From: Salinimicrobium nanhaiense
GTDB taxonomy: Bacteria > Bacteroidota > Bacteroidia > Flavobacteriales > Flavobacteriaceae
Direction: 5' to 3'
Length of the DNA stretch: 64,000 nt
Assembly: GCA_012038135.1 (NCBI GenBank)
Contig: JAAVJQ010000002.1
Coordinates: 186,001 to 250,000, forward strand
Shown here piece by piece: positions 42,181-50,500 of this stretch. The notes beneath the pieces are model-generated. The model did no database searches and had not been told where the DNA came from. It worked only from the letters and a program-made list of their open reading frames with translations. The translations under genes were made by a program, and so were the position numbers. Each line of letters opens with the position of its first letter. The first letter of the stretch is position 1.

Positions 42181-43199
42181 AAACTATTGCTCAACCCTTA
42201 TCACAAAGATTAGCCGCAGAAGAAGCTGTGGACTTTTTAAAATCAGCCTTTGAAAAACATCTTAAATGCCGGCTTTCCCTTACGAAAGTTGCTGCACCAA
42301 CGGTAGTGCTCCACGGCACCGGAATAAACGATGACCTTAACGGAATTGAACGCCCTGTAGGATTTCCCATCAAAGAAATGCAGGAACAACGCGCAGAAGT
42401 GGTGCAATCCCTGGCAAAATGGAAAAGGCTGCGTCTAAAGGAATATGAACTGGAACCCGGCTCGGGAATTGTGACCGATATGAAGGCGCTGCGGCCTGAT
42501 GATGAGCTGGGGCCAATGCACTCAATTTCGGTAGACCAGTGGGACTGGGAAAAAGTGATGACTCCTGAAGAAAGACACCTCGATTTCCTGAAACAACAGG
42601 TAAGCAGTATCTATGAAGCCATACTAGCTACCGAAGCTGCCGTAGCTGCCCAATATCCTCTTATCACTCCCATTCTTCCTTCGGAAATCACCTTTTTACA
42701 CACCGAAGAACTTCAACAAAAATATCCTCATCTTACGCCCAAACAAAGAGAAGATATGGCCGCTAAAGAATTTGGTGCTGTTTTTCTAATTGGAATTGGA
42801 GGGGAACTTGAAGGCGGTGATCCTCATGACGGCCGCGCTCCCGATTATGATGACTGGAGCACCCCAACTTCAGATTCCACCAAAGGGCTCAATGGCGATA
42901 TCCTGGTATGGAACCCGGTGCTGGAAAAGGCTTTTGAACTCTCCTCCATGGGAATACGCGTTGATGCTCCTGTTCTGGAAAAACAACTAAAGATTCGAAA
43001 AGCAGAAACAAGAAAGGAGCTTTTTTACCACAGCCAGTTGTTGGTAGGAGAACTTCCGCAAACCATTGGCGGCGGCATTGGGCAGTCGCGGTTAAGCATG
43101 TTCCTGCTCAGAAAAAGACATATTGGAGAAGTACAGGTAAGCATCTGGCCGGAAGTCATGCGACAGGAAATGAAAGAAAAAGGGCTTTTCTTGCTTTAG
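42177..43199 (+). CDS. asnA: aspartate--ammonia ligase (asparagine synthetase A)
   Basis: Makes asparagine from aspartate, ammonia and ATP. At 340 residues it has the usual class II synthetase-like features of AsnA: APTVVLHGTGINDDLNGIERPV, MHSISVDQWDWEKVM, AVFLIGIGGELEGGDPHDGRAPDYDDW and the C-terminal GGGIGQSRLSMFLLRKRHIGEVQVS. The start overlaps leader ORF 2, and two Asn-rich leaders with terminators precede it, giving a direct reason to expect control by asparaginyl-tRNA level. Co-directional with egtD and the DUF427 gene but likely transcribed from its own promoter. Confidence 0.97.
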   Translation: MKTIAQPLSQRLAAEEAVDFLKSAFEKHLKCRLSLTKVAAPTVVLHGTGINDDLNGIERPVGFPIKEMQEQRAEVVQSLAKWKRLRLKEYELEPGSGIVTDMKALRPDDELGPMHSISVDQWDWEKVMTPEERHLDFLKQQVSSIYEAILATEAAVAAQYPLITPILPSEITFLHTEELQQKYPHLTPKQREDMAAKEFGAVFLIGIGGELEGGDPHDGRAPDYDDWSTPTSDSTKGLNGDILVWNPVLEKAFELSSMGIRVDAPVLEKQLKIRKAETRKELFYHSQLLVGELPQTIGGGIGQSRLSMFLLRKRHIGEVQVSIWPEVMRQEMKEKGLFLL

Positions 43200-43209
43200 A
43201 ATTCATGAA

Positions 43210-43240
43210 GACCTCACAGGTTTCAGAAACCTGTGAGGTC
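43210..43240. repeat. perfect REP-like palindrome after asnA
   Basis: A 15-bp perfect inverted repeat with one central base: GACCTCACAGGTTTC then its complement. It sits 10 bases after the asnA stop and has no clean T tract, so it reads as a REP element rather than a classic terminator. The rest of the gap to 43303 is empty. Confidence 0.75.
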
Positions 43241-43302
43241 TAATTACTGCAGATGAATGAATAGGACTAAAAAGGACCTCTGGAAAATCCCTTTTTTCAA
43301 CT

Positions 43303-44382
43303 TTATTGCAGCTGTTTTTTCAGGTTATCAAGATCGGCTTCGGAATTAAAATAATTAAAACTCACTCTTATCCCTTCTCCTCTTTGGGAGCAGAGGATCT
43401 TGTTGCTCCGCAGCTTCTGAAAAAGCTTTTCATCTCCTTTGATGTTGAAGATAGAAGAATGCAGATTGCGGTTCACAACCGCAGGTTCAAGGAGGTTGAG
43501 TTCAGTAAGCTCCTTTTTGGCCATTGCCGCGAGATCTTTGATCCTGCTTTCAATTTCCTCCATCCCTATTTTATTGATAAGATCAATGGCAGTTTTTAAG
43601 CTCCCAAAGTTGAGGGTATCGAGGTGTCCCGGTTCAAATTTCCCGATAAAGCTTCCCTGGTGCGGCTTGTTCTTCCCCTGCAGCTCCTTTAGCTGAAGAT
43701 CTCCTGGAACAATTTGCTCCTGCATATGCTCCTTAAACAGGAAAAAAGCATTCCCGTACCCGGCATTCAGCCACTTATAGGCACTTGCGCCAAGCACATC
43801 CAGAGCCGATGCTTCAAAATCAAATTTTTCGGTACCGCAGTACTGGGTGCCATCGGCGAACAGCAGCAGGTTAGGATTCTCTCGCTTCAGTTTCAGGAGA
43901 AAATCCGGATCTATTTTAATTCCGTTGACGTATTGTATCAGGCTAAAGGCGAAAATATCAGGTTTTTCAGCAGCTACGATTTCAGCTATATTTTCTTCCA
44001 GGTTTTCATCAATTTCGGCATAGCAGGTTTTAAATCCCCGGGATTCCGCCGCCCAATTCACCGAAGGATAATCATTCCGCAGTAAAAGCACCTTTTTAGA
44101 AACCTCCATGCCTTCCATAAGCAGATTAAACCCATAGGAAAAATTAGGAGTGAGTGCTACCCTTTTTGCCGCACAGCCAAAAAGGGCACCAACAGCTTCC
44201 CGTGTCTTTAGAAAAAGCTTATCCCGTTTCTCCCGAAACAAACTCCCTCCAACCAGGAAATCGAGATCATGGTCCTGCCGGAATTCCAGCACATCATCAG
44301 ATAAAAGTCCGGAAGCAGCTGTATCCAGATAGGTGTATTGCTCCAAAAGCGGAAACTGTTTCTTAAAAATCTTCATGTTCAT
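43303..44382 (-). CDS. aminotransferase class V-fold PLP enzyme
   Basis: A 359-residue pyridoxal-phosphate enzyme of the cysteine desulfurase/kynureninase-like fold. Visible features: YTYLDTAASGLLSDDV at the start, the phosphate-binding VALTPNFSYGFNLL segment, FADGTQYCGT with the Asp that contacts PLP, and the Schiff-base Lys in LGASAYKWLNAGYGN. The family includes sulfur-transfer and isopenicillin epimerase-like enzymes. Without a neighbour of known sulfur use, the substrate stays open. ATG start at 44382. Confidence 0.85.
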   Translation of the reverse strand: MNMKIFKKQFPLLEQYTYLDTAASGLLSDDVLEFRQDHDLDFLVGGSLFREKRDKLFLKTREAVGALFGCAAKRVALTPNFSYGFNLLMEGMEVSKKVLLLRNDYPSVNWAAESRGFKTCYAEIDENLEENIAEIVAAEKPDIFAFSLIQYVNGIKIDPDFLLKLKRENPNLLLFADGTQYCGTEKFDFEASALDVLGASAYKWLNAGYGNAFFLFKEHMQEQIVPGDLQLKELQGKNKPHQGSFIGKFEPGHLDTLNFGSLKTAIDLINKIGMEEIESRIKDLAAMAKKELTELNLLEPAVVNRNLHSSIFNIKGDEKLFQKLRSNKILCSQRGEGIRVSFNYFNSEADLDNLKKQLQ

Positions 44383-44439
44383 GAACTATTCCGAAGGAAA
44401 ATCAATAAATTTGAGATGTATCTCTAAAATACATTAAAA

Positions 44440-44889
44440 ATGGCCTCTAAAAGTAATACTTCGTCAAAAATTGATCCCGAACAACGCATGTTGATCGAAC
44501 GCGCCCAATCCAGGGCGAGGCAAAAAAAGAGGTTATACCAGCATTTCATCGTGTTCCTCCTGGGATCTGTAGTATTGATCCTGCTTAACGTGATCTTTGA
44601 GATTGGAAGGGACATTAATCCTTTCGGGCTGGATTGGTTTGTATGGGCGATCATTTTTTGGGCGGTCATTCTTCTCATCCATGTTTTTAATGTGTTCATC
44701 ACCAATAAATTTTTCGGAAAAGACTGGGAAAATGAGCAGGTAGAGCGCCTGGTCGCAAAACAGCAACACAAGATCGCCGAGCTGCAAAAGCAGGTAGAGA
44801 GAGATCATCCGCTCCCAAAAAAGGATGAGCCATATATCCCGCCAACCACGCCCCGACCTATTGACCCGGACAGACCGATAAACTCCTAG
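44440..44889 (+). CDS. 2TM domain protein
   Basis: A 149-residue protein with two membrane segments (FIVFLLGSVVLILLNVIF and WFVWAIIFWAVILLIHVFNVF) joined by a short loop, flanked by charged ends; this is the 2TM domain of Bacteroidota and of some LytTR/kinase membrane parts. The C-terminus is a Pro-rich tail (PPTTPRPIDPDRP). Function unknown. It lies 3 bases upstream of folA, so they are likely co-transcribed. Confidence 0.83.
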   Translation: MASKSNTSSKIDPEQRMLIERAQSRARQKKRLYQHFIVFLLGSVVLILLNVIFEIGRDINPFGLDWFVWAIIFWAVILLIHVFNVFITNKFFGKDWENEQVERLVAKQQHKIAELQKQVERDHPLPKKDEPYIPPTTPRPIDPDRPINS

Positions 44890-44892
44890 AAA

Positions 44893-45387
44893 ATGGGAAG
44901 AGTAACTCTTATTGCCGCTGCAGGCGAGAATAACGCACTGGGTAAAGACAAGGACCTCGTTTGGCATTTGCCCGATGATTTCAAGAGATTTAAACGTCTT
45001 ACCACCGGTCATTATATCATCATGGGCCGCAAAACTTTTGAAACTTTTCCGCAGCTTTTGCCTGACCGCACCCACGTGATCATCACCCGTAAAAAAGACT
45101 ATGAGCCTGAGGGTGCTATTGTTGTGCATTCTCTGGAAGAGGCACTTAAAGTGGCTAAAGATGATCCACAGCCTTTCGTGATCGGAGGCGGCGAGATCTA
45201 TAAACTTTCCATGGAAAAGGCAGACGCTATAGAGCTTACCCGCGTTCACGGCAGCTTTGATGCAGATACTTTTTTTCCTGAAATTGATGAAAAGGAATGG
45301 CAGTTGGTATCACAGGAAAAGCACCCTGCAGACGAGCGCCATAAATATGCCTTTACGTACCTAACCTATGAGCGTGCAAAGGGATGA
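44893..45387 (+). CDS. folA: dihydrofolate reductase
   Basis: Reduces dihydrofolate with NADPH, regenerating the cofactor used up by ThyA. At 164 residues, it has the complete motif set: LIAAAGENNALGKDKDLVWHLPDDFKRFK (active-site WHLPDD Asp), MGRKTFETF, HVIITRKKDY and FVIGGGEIYKL. The final codons overlap by 20 bases with the next gene. ATG at 44893. Confidence 0.96.
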   Translation: MGRVTLIAAAGENNALGKDKDLVWHLPDDFKRFKRLTTGHYIIMGRKTFETFPQLLPDRTHVIITRKKDYEPEGAIVVHSLEEALKVAKDDPQPFVIGGGEIYKLSMEKADAIELTRVHGSFDADTFFPEIDEKEWQLVSQEKHPADERHKYAFTYLTYERAKG

Positions 45388-46228
45388 GCAGCTTATCTAT
45401 GATCTGGAAAACACCCCCGGCTTCAAAGTAAATTCGATCCAATCCCTTGCCGGAGGAAGTATCAACAGGGTTTATTTACTGGGTACTTCGGAAGGAAAAA
45501 AAGTGATCAAGATCAATGCTTCAGAAAAATTTCCCGGCATGTTCGCTGCGGAAAAAGAGGGTCTCGAAACTATAAAAAGAGCTGAAGCCTTTGACATTCC
45601 TGAAACCTATAGTTGTGCTGAAGCCGATGGATTATCCTACCTGTTGCTGGAATATAAAAAAGAAGGGGCTCAAAAACCTGATTTTTGGAAGGTATTTGGG
45701 AGACAGCTTGCAAATTTACACAGGAATACTGCTGAAGCCTTCGGATTTTCGTCCAACAATTATATTGGCAGCCTGCCGCAGTACAATGACCACAGGAAAA
45801 CCGCTGCCGATTTTTTTATAAGTCAGAGATTAGAGCCACAGATGAAGATGGCTTTCAAAAATGGTTTTTCCCTGGGGGATCTTTCGGGCTTTTACAGGAA
45901 TATTTCAGAAGAAATTCCGCAGGAACCTCCGGCGTTGTTACACGGTGATCTGTGGAGCGGCAATTACCTTATCAATGAAGAGGGATTGCCATGTTTGATC
46001 GATCCTGCCGTCTGTTACGGACCCCGGGAAATGGATCTGGCGATGATGAAGCTGTTTGGAGGATTTCCCGAAGAGGTTTTTCAGGAATATGACAGGAATT
46101 TTCCGCTTCAGGCGGGATGGGAAAAAAGAATTGAACTATGGCAGCTTTATTACCTACTGGTACACCTCAACATTTTTGGCCGCAGTTATCTTCCGCAGGT
46201 TAAAGAAATAATCAGGCGCTTTTCATAA
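45368..46228 (+). CDS. fructosamine kinase family protein
   Basis: A 286-residue small-molecule kinase of the FN3K/choline kinase fold. The ATP region VYLLGTSEGKKVIKIN, the LLHGDLWSGNYLI catalytic loop and LIDPAVCYGPREMDLAMMKLFGGFP metal-binding Asp are all present. It likely phosphorylates ketosamine sugars on glycated proteins, allowing deglycation, by analogy with bacterial FN3K homologues. The ATG at 45368 overlaps folA by 20 bases, indicating an operon. Confidence 0.87.
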   Translation: MSVQRDEQLIYDLENTPGFKVNSIQSLAGGSINRVYLLGTSEGKKVIKINASEKFPGMFAAEKEGLETIKRAEAFDIPETYSCAEADGLSYLLLEYKKEGAQKPDFWKVFGRQLANLHRNTAEAFGFSSNNYIGSLPQYNDHRKTAADFFISQRLEPQMKMAFKNGFSLGDLSGFYRNISEEIPQEPPALLHGDLWSGNYLINEEGLPCLIDPAVCYGPREMDLAMMKLFGGFPEEVFQEYDRNFPLQAGWEKRIELWQLYYLLVHLNIFGRSYLPQVKEIIRRFS

Positions 46229-46320
46229 TCTTAACAGGCTTCACCGTTGTTTTAGGAGTTCTTTAGTTGAAGTGCGCGCTCAATTAATTTATATTTAGGT
46301 AGTTAAATAAAAACACGGCT

Positions 46321-46821
46321 ATGAGCACAGAAAATCTAAATAAAGAAAAATCCTGGGACAGACTGAGAGACATGGTAGATGATATAAAAGTTGCCATGAT
46401 GGTGACCGGTCTTGAAAAAAGACCCATCAACGCTGTTCCCATGCGCACTAAAAAGATCGATGATAAAGGAAATATCTGGTTTGTTAGTATGGCACAAAGT
46501 GACCATAACAAAAATCTGCAGATCAATAGCGATATCCATTTATTGTACAGCGCCCCAGACGACAATGAGTTTCTTACTGTCTATGGACAGGCTGAAATCA
46601 CCAAAGACCGTTCTGTTCTTGAAGATCTCTACAGCGCCAAATCAGATAACTGGTTCGACGGTGTAGATGACCCCAACCTCACCGCTATTAAAGTGAAACC
46701 TGCAGAGGCTTATTACTGGGATTCGAAAACAAATAAATATGTAAGCCTGCTAAAAATGGGAATTGGAGCTTTAACAGGCGAAAATCAGGATGTAGGTGAA
46801 AAAGGAAAATTAGATCTTTAA
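46321..46821 (+). CDS. general stress protein, pyridoxamine 5'-phosphate oxidase-like
   Basis: A 166-residue flavin-binding split-barrel protein of the general stress protein 26 type: VAMMVTGLEKRPINAVPMRTKKIDDKGNIWFVSMAQSDHNK, LLYSAPDDNEFLTVYGQAEI and WFDGVDDPNLTAIKVKPAEAYYWDSKTNK. Binds FMN or FAD in related proteins; no enzyme activity is known. ATG at 46321. A strong terminator follows. Confidence 0.87.
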   Translation: MSTENLNKEKSWDRLRDMVDDIKVAMMVTGLEKRPINAVPMRTKKIDDKGNIWFVSMAQSDHNKNLQINSDIHLLYSAPDDNEFLTVYGQAEITKDRSVLEDLYSAKSDNWFDGVDDPNLTAIKVKPAEAYYWDSKTNKYVSLLKMGIGALTGENQDVGEKGKLDL

Positions 46822-46837
46822 ACACAACAGCCCCAGG

Positions 46838-46873
46838 AAAACCTTACAGCACAAAAACTGTAAGGTTTTTTTA
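46838..46873 (+). terminator. Rho-independent terminator
   Basis: Stem AAAACCTTACAG/CTGTAAGGTTTT (46838-46849 with 46858-46869) and T tract, 16 bases after the stress protein gene. Confidence 0.9.
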
Positions 46874-46905
46874 TTTTATTAATTTTGCCTCTCTAATCCA
46901 ATCTT

Positions 46906-47790
46906 ATGAAAGCATATATTTTTCCCGGACAAGGCGCTCAGTTTAAAGGAATGGGCAAAGATCTTTATGAAAACTCACCCCTGGCCAAAGAAATGTTTGA
47001 ACGAGCCAATGAAATCCTCGGTTTTTCGATCACTAATGTGATGTTTGAAGGAACAGATGAAGATCTTAAACGCACCAAAGTGACCCAGCCGGCTGTTTTT
47101 TTACATTCGGTGATATTATCTAAGGTCCTGAGAGACGCTTTTAAACCCGATATGGTGGCAGGACACTCGCTGGGAGAATTTTCGGCACTGGTGGCCAACG
47201 GAGTTTTAGAATTTGAAGATGCTTTAAAACTGGTTTCGAAAAGGGCAATGGCTATGCAAAAAGCCTGTGAGCTGGAGGAATCTACGATGGCTGCCGTTCT
47301 TGGACTGGAAGATGAATTGGTGGAAGCGGTTTGTGCAGATATAAAAGGAACTGTGGTAGCGGCTAATTATAACTGCCCGGGACAACTGGTGATTTCAGGA
47401 GATGTTCTGGCGGTGGAAAAAGCCTGTGAAGAGCTGAAAGAAAGAGGAGCCCGCAGGGCTATGGTATTACCGGTAGGTGGTGCTTTTCATTCTCCGCTTA
47501 TGGAACCTGCAAGGGAAGAACTGGCAGCAGCGATCGAGGAAACCCAATTCCGCACCCCCCTCTGCCCTATCTATCAAAATGTATCCACCTTTGCAGTAAC
47601 AGATCCGGCTGAAATAAAAAAGAACCTCATCTTTCAATTAACCGCACCGGTTAAATGGACCCAGAGCGTACAGAACATGATAAAGGACGGAGCTACAGAA
47701 TTTATAGAAGTGGGCCCAGGAAAAGTTTTACAAGGCCTGGTAAAGAAAATCGACCGTAATGCGCAGGTGAGTTCTGCTGAACAGGTTTAA
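46906..47790 (+). CDS. fabD: ACP S-malonyltransferase
   Basis: Moves malonyl from CoA to acyl carrier protein to start fatty acid synthesis. The 294-residue protein shows FPGQGAQFKGMGKDLY at the start, the nucleophile motif GHSLGEFSALVANGVL near residue 86, and GGAFHSPLM with the catalytic His. ATG at 46906. Its stop codon (47788-47790) is the beginning of the longest perfect heptad array in the window. Confidence 0.95.
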   Translation: MKAYIFPGQGAQFKGMGKDLYENSPLAKEMFERANEILGFSITNVMFEGTDEDLKRTKVTQPAVFLHSVILSKVLRDAFKPDMVAGHSLGEFSALVANGVLEFEDALKLVSKRAMAMQKACELEESTMAAVLGLEDELVEAVCADIKGTVVAANYNCPGQLVISGDVLAVEKACEELKERGARRAMVLPVGGAFHSPLMEPAREELAAAIEETQFRTPLCPIYQNVSTFAVTDPAEIKKNLIFQLTAPVKWTQSVQNMIKDGATEFIEVGPGKVLQGLVKKIDRNAQVSSAEQV

Positions 47791-47909
47791 GGTTTAAGGT
47801 TTAAGGTTTAAGGTTTAAGGTTTAAGGTTTAAGGTTTAAGGTTTAAGGTTTAAGGTTTAAGGTTTAAGGTTTAAGGTTTAAGGTTTAAGGTTTAAGGTTT
47901 AAGGTTTAA
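47784..47909. repeat. perfect heptad array (GGTTTAA)18
   Basis: Eighteen in-phase copies of GGTTTAA with essentially no variation, beginning inside the last codons and stop of fabD and running into a terminator. Perfect repetition implies recent expansion and likely length variation. Confidence 0.97.
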
Positions 47910-47948
47910 AAAATAAATGCCGGAAGTAACTTCCGGCATTTATTTTTT
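47909..47948 (+). terminator. Rho-independent terminator after fabD
   Basis: A 17-bp A/T-rich then G/C stem (47909-47925 with 47931-47947), including ATGCCGGAA/TTCCGGCAT, 5-nt loop and T tract; it may serve the converging amidohydrolase gene as well. Confidence 0.9.
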
Positions 47949-47984
47949 TGGTGAAGATATAGGCGCCAGGTTTTCTCTAAGGCC

Positions 47985-47998
47985 TGATCACTGATCAC
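47985..47998. repeat. short heptad pair (TGATCAC) overlapping a stop codon
   Basis: TGATCAC twice in a row, covering the stop codon (47995-47997) of the amidohydrolase gene on the minus strand. Confidence 0.6.
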
Positions 47999-49275
47999 TT
48001 CTGTTTAAACACTTTCCCTTCTTTCATTACAAATTCTACTTCTTCAAGAGTCTTGATGTTCTTGGTGGGATCCTCTTTAACGGCAATAATATCGGCAAGG
48101 AAACCGGTAGCGACCTGCCCCAGTTCATTTTCCATTTTCAGGATCTGAGCAGGGACAATAGTGGCAGACTGTATGGCTTCCATTGCCGGCATTCCTGCTT
48201 CAACCATGTACCCAAATTCCTTAGCATTCTTTCCATGCACAAAAACTCCTGCATCTGTTCCAAAGGCGATCTTCACTCCTTTTTTATAGGCTTTAGAAAA
48301 AGTATTTTGCAGTTGTGGACCAATCTCCCGGGCCTTAGGCACCACCAATTCGGGATAAAAATTTTCAACTTCAGCCTTTTCGCTTACTTCTTTTCCTGCG
48401 GTTATAGTGGGAACCAAATAAGTTCCCTTTTCTTTCATAAGTTCCATGGTGGCTTCGCTCATAAGCGTACCATGCTCTATTGTGGTTACTCCTCCCCTAA
48501 TCGCGCGCTGCATTCCCTCATCCCCGTGGGCATGGGCAGCAACGTGAAAGCCGTAATCATTAGCTATATCAACAATAGCCTTGATCTCCTCTACCGTAAA
48601 TTGTGGATTGGAGCTGCTTTTCGCTACACTTAATACTCCGCCGGTAGCAGTGATTTTAATAAGATCTGTACCATTTTTATAGCGCTGGCGCACTGCCTTC
48701 TTAGCATCCTCCACACTATTTACTACGCCCTCCTTTGGACCCGGATCCCCGGTAAGCTGCCTGTTCATTCCGTTGGAAGGATCGGCATGTCCACCTGTGG
48801 TAGCAAGCGATTTTCCGGAGGTAAATATTCTTGGCCCCTTCACTTTTCCTTTATTGATGGCATTTCGCAGGGCAATGTTGACTCCGGAACCACCCAAATC
48901 TCTCACTGTGGTAAATCCTGCCATTAAGGTAGTTTCAGCAAAACCTACCGAATTAAAAGCATCATCGGCTTCATTATTTGTAAAGCGGTCGAGATACTTG
49001 GAGGGATTTGTCTCACTTTCGAGGTGCACATGCATATCTGTTAATCCCGGAAGTACAAACATCTCCCGCAAATCGATCAGACTGTCTGAAGCCTTTGCCG
49101 GCTGCACAAAACCCTTTTCTACACTTTTGATTTTTTTTCCCGAGACAATGACGGTGTGGTTACCAAGAATCTTTCCGGTTTTTGTGTCTATTAAATTTCC
49201 GCTTTGAATATAAATATCCTGTGCAGCAGCCGAGAGGCCGAAAAGCAAAAAAATTGCCCACAATAATTTTTTCAT
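47995..49275 (-). CDS. secreted amidohydrolase (imidazolonepropionase-like)
   Basis: A 426-residue metal-dependent hydrolase with signal peptide (FLLFGLSAAAQ). The metal motif is LTDMHVHLE, with the carboxylated/ligand region KITATGGVLS, VAAHAHGDEGMQRAI, TTIEHGT and the Asp ligand in IAFGTDAGVF. It belongs to the large amidohydrolase/Xaa-Pro-type family exported by Bacteroidota. Substrate unknown. ATG start at 49275, 7 bases after the stop of the upstream aminotransferase, so an operon. Confidence 0.88.
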   Translation of the reverse strand: MKKLLWAIFLLFGLSAAAQDIYIQSGNLIDTKTGKILGNHTVIVSGKKIKSVEKGFVQPAKASDSLIDLREMFVLPGLTDMHVHLESETNPSKYLDRFTNNEADDAFNSVGFAETTLMAGFTTVRDLGGSGVNIALRNAINKGKVKGPRIFTSGKSLATTGGHADPSNGMNRQLTGDPGPKEGVVNSVEDAKKAVRQRYKNGTDLIKITATGGVLSVAKSSSNPQFTVEEIKAIVDIANDYGFHVAAHAHGDEGMQRAIRGGVTTIEHGTLMSEATMELMKEKGTYLVPTITAGKEVSEKAEVENFYPELVVPKAREIGPQLQNTFSKAYKKGVKIAFGTDAGVFVHGKNAKEFGYMVEAGMPAMEAIQSATIVPAQILKMENELGQVATGFLADIIAVKEDPTKNIKTLEEVEFVMKEGKVFKQK

Positions 49276-49282
49276 GAAGATG

Positions 49283-50416
49283 CTATTGATTAAGAAACTC
49301 TTTTATGGTGCCGGTAATATAATCAATTTGTTCATCATCAAGTTCGGTATGCATGGGCAGAGAGATCACCTCCTGTACCAATTGATTGGTCACAGGGAAA
49401 TCAGCTTCATTATAACGTTCGTCTTTGTACGCTTTTTGGCTGTGAAGCGGAATTGGATAATAGATACCGAAAGGAATTCCCTTTTCAGAAAGGTGTTTTG
49501 CCAGGGCATCTCTTTTTCCGTTTGTAATCTTAAGTGTGTACTGGTGATAAACATGAGTATCATCTTTTCCTTCTGTATAGGGAACTGTAACTCCTGCTAC
49601 TCCTCTAAAAGCTTCAGTATATTTTTTGGCTGCTTCCTGCCGGGCTTTATTGTATTTATTCAGGTTGGGAAGTTTCGCCCTTAGCACTGCTGCCTGTATG
49701 CTGTCCAACCTTGAATTCACACCCACCACATCGTGGTGATACCGCTCATACATCCCGTGGTTGACAATTCCGCGTATGGTATGTGCCAGCTCATCATCAT
49801 TGGTAAAGATCGCTCCCCCGTCTCCATAGCATCCTAAGTTTTTTGAAGGGAAGAAGGAAGTGGATGCAGCATGACCAATAGCTCCTGCTTTTTTACTGCT
49901 GCCGTCTTTGAAATGATAATTGGCACCTATAGCCTGGGCGTTATCCTCAATAACAAAAAGCTTATGTTCTTCGGCGATTTCCATAATGGCATCCATATTG
50001 GCAGTCTGGCCAAAAAGATGCACGGGAACTATAGCTTTGGTCTTTGGAGTAATGGCTTTCTTAATAGCTTCAGGATCGATGTTAAAGGTGTCCGGCTCCA
50101 CGTCTACCAGTACCGGAGTCAACTGAAGCAAGGCAATGACCTCAACAGTTGCCGCAAAAGTAAAGTCGGCCGTGATCACCTCATCTCCGGGTTTTAATCC
50201 GAGACCCATCATGGCGATCTGCAGGGCATCTGTTCCATTGGCGCACGGGATGACATGTTTCACATCCAGGTACTCCTCCAGTTCCTTTTGGAAGGTCTGT
50301 ACCTCGGGCCCGTTTATGAAAGCGGTGGTATCTAAAACCTCTAAAATTGAATAATTTACAGTATCTTTTATCTTCTCATATTGACCTTTAAGGTCAACCA
50401 TTTGTATTTTTTTCAT
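49283..50416 (-). CDS. DegT/DnrJ/EryC1/StrS aminotransferase
   Basis: PLP enzyme that aminates nucleotide-linked keto-sugars for surface polysaccharide. The 377-residue chain from the ATG ending at 50416 shows IPCANGTDALQIAMMGL, FVIEDNAQAIGANYH, the PLP Lys in STSFFPSKNLGCYGDGG and GVNSRLDSIQAAVLRAKL. Neighbouring waaA supports an envelope role. The frame extends 48 bases upstream, but the Met at 50416 (MKKIQMVDLKGQYE) is the family start. Confidence 0.93.
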   Translation of the reverse strand: MKKIQMVDLKGQYEKIKDTVNYSILEVLDTTAFINGPEVQTFQKELEEYLDVKHVIPCANGTDALQIAMMGLGLKPGDEVITADFTFAATVEVIALLQLTPVLVDVEPDTFNIDPEAIKKAITPKTKAIVPVHLFGQTANMDAIMEIAEEHKLFVIEDNAQAIGANYHFKDGSSKKAGAIGHAASTSFFPSKNLGCYGDGGAIFTNDDELAHTIRGIVNHGMYERYHHDVVGVNSRLDSIQAAVLRAKLPNLNKYNKARQEAAKKYTEAFRGVAGVTVPYTEGKDDTHVYHQYTLKITNGKRDALAKHLSEKGIPFGIYYPIPLHSQKAYKDERYNEADFPVTNQLVQEVISLPMHTELDDEQIDYITGTIKEFLNQ

Positions 50417-50500
50417 CTCGTAAAGTTGTAAACACGAAAATACGAAGAATGCCAGCTTTCTCAATGGGTTTTTCTTAATTTAGCATTCAAATCACCGGCT

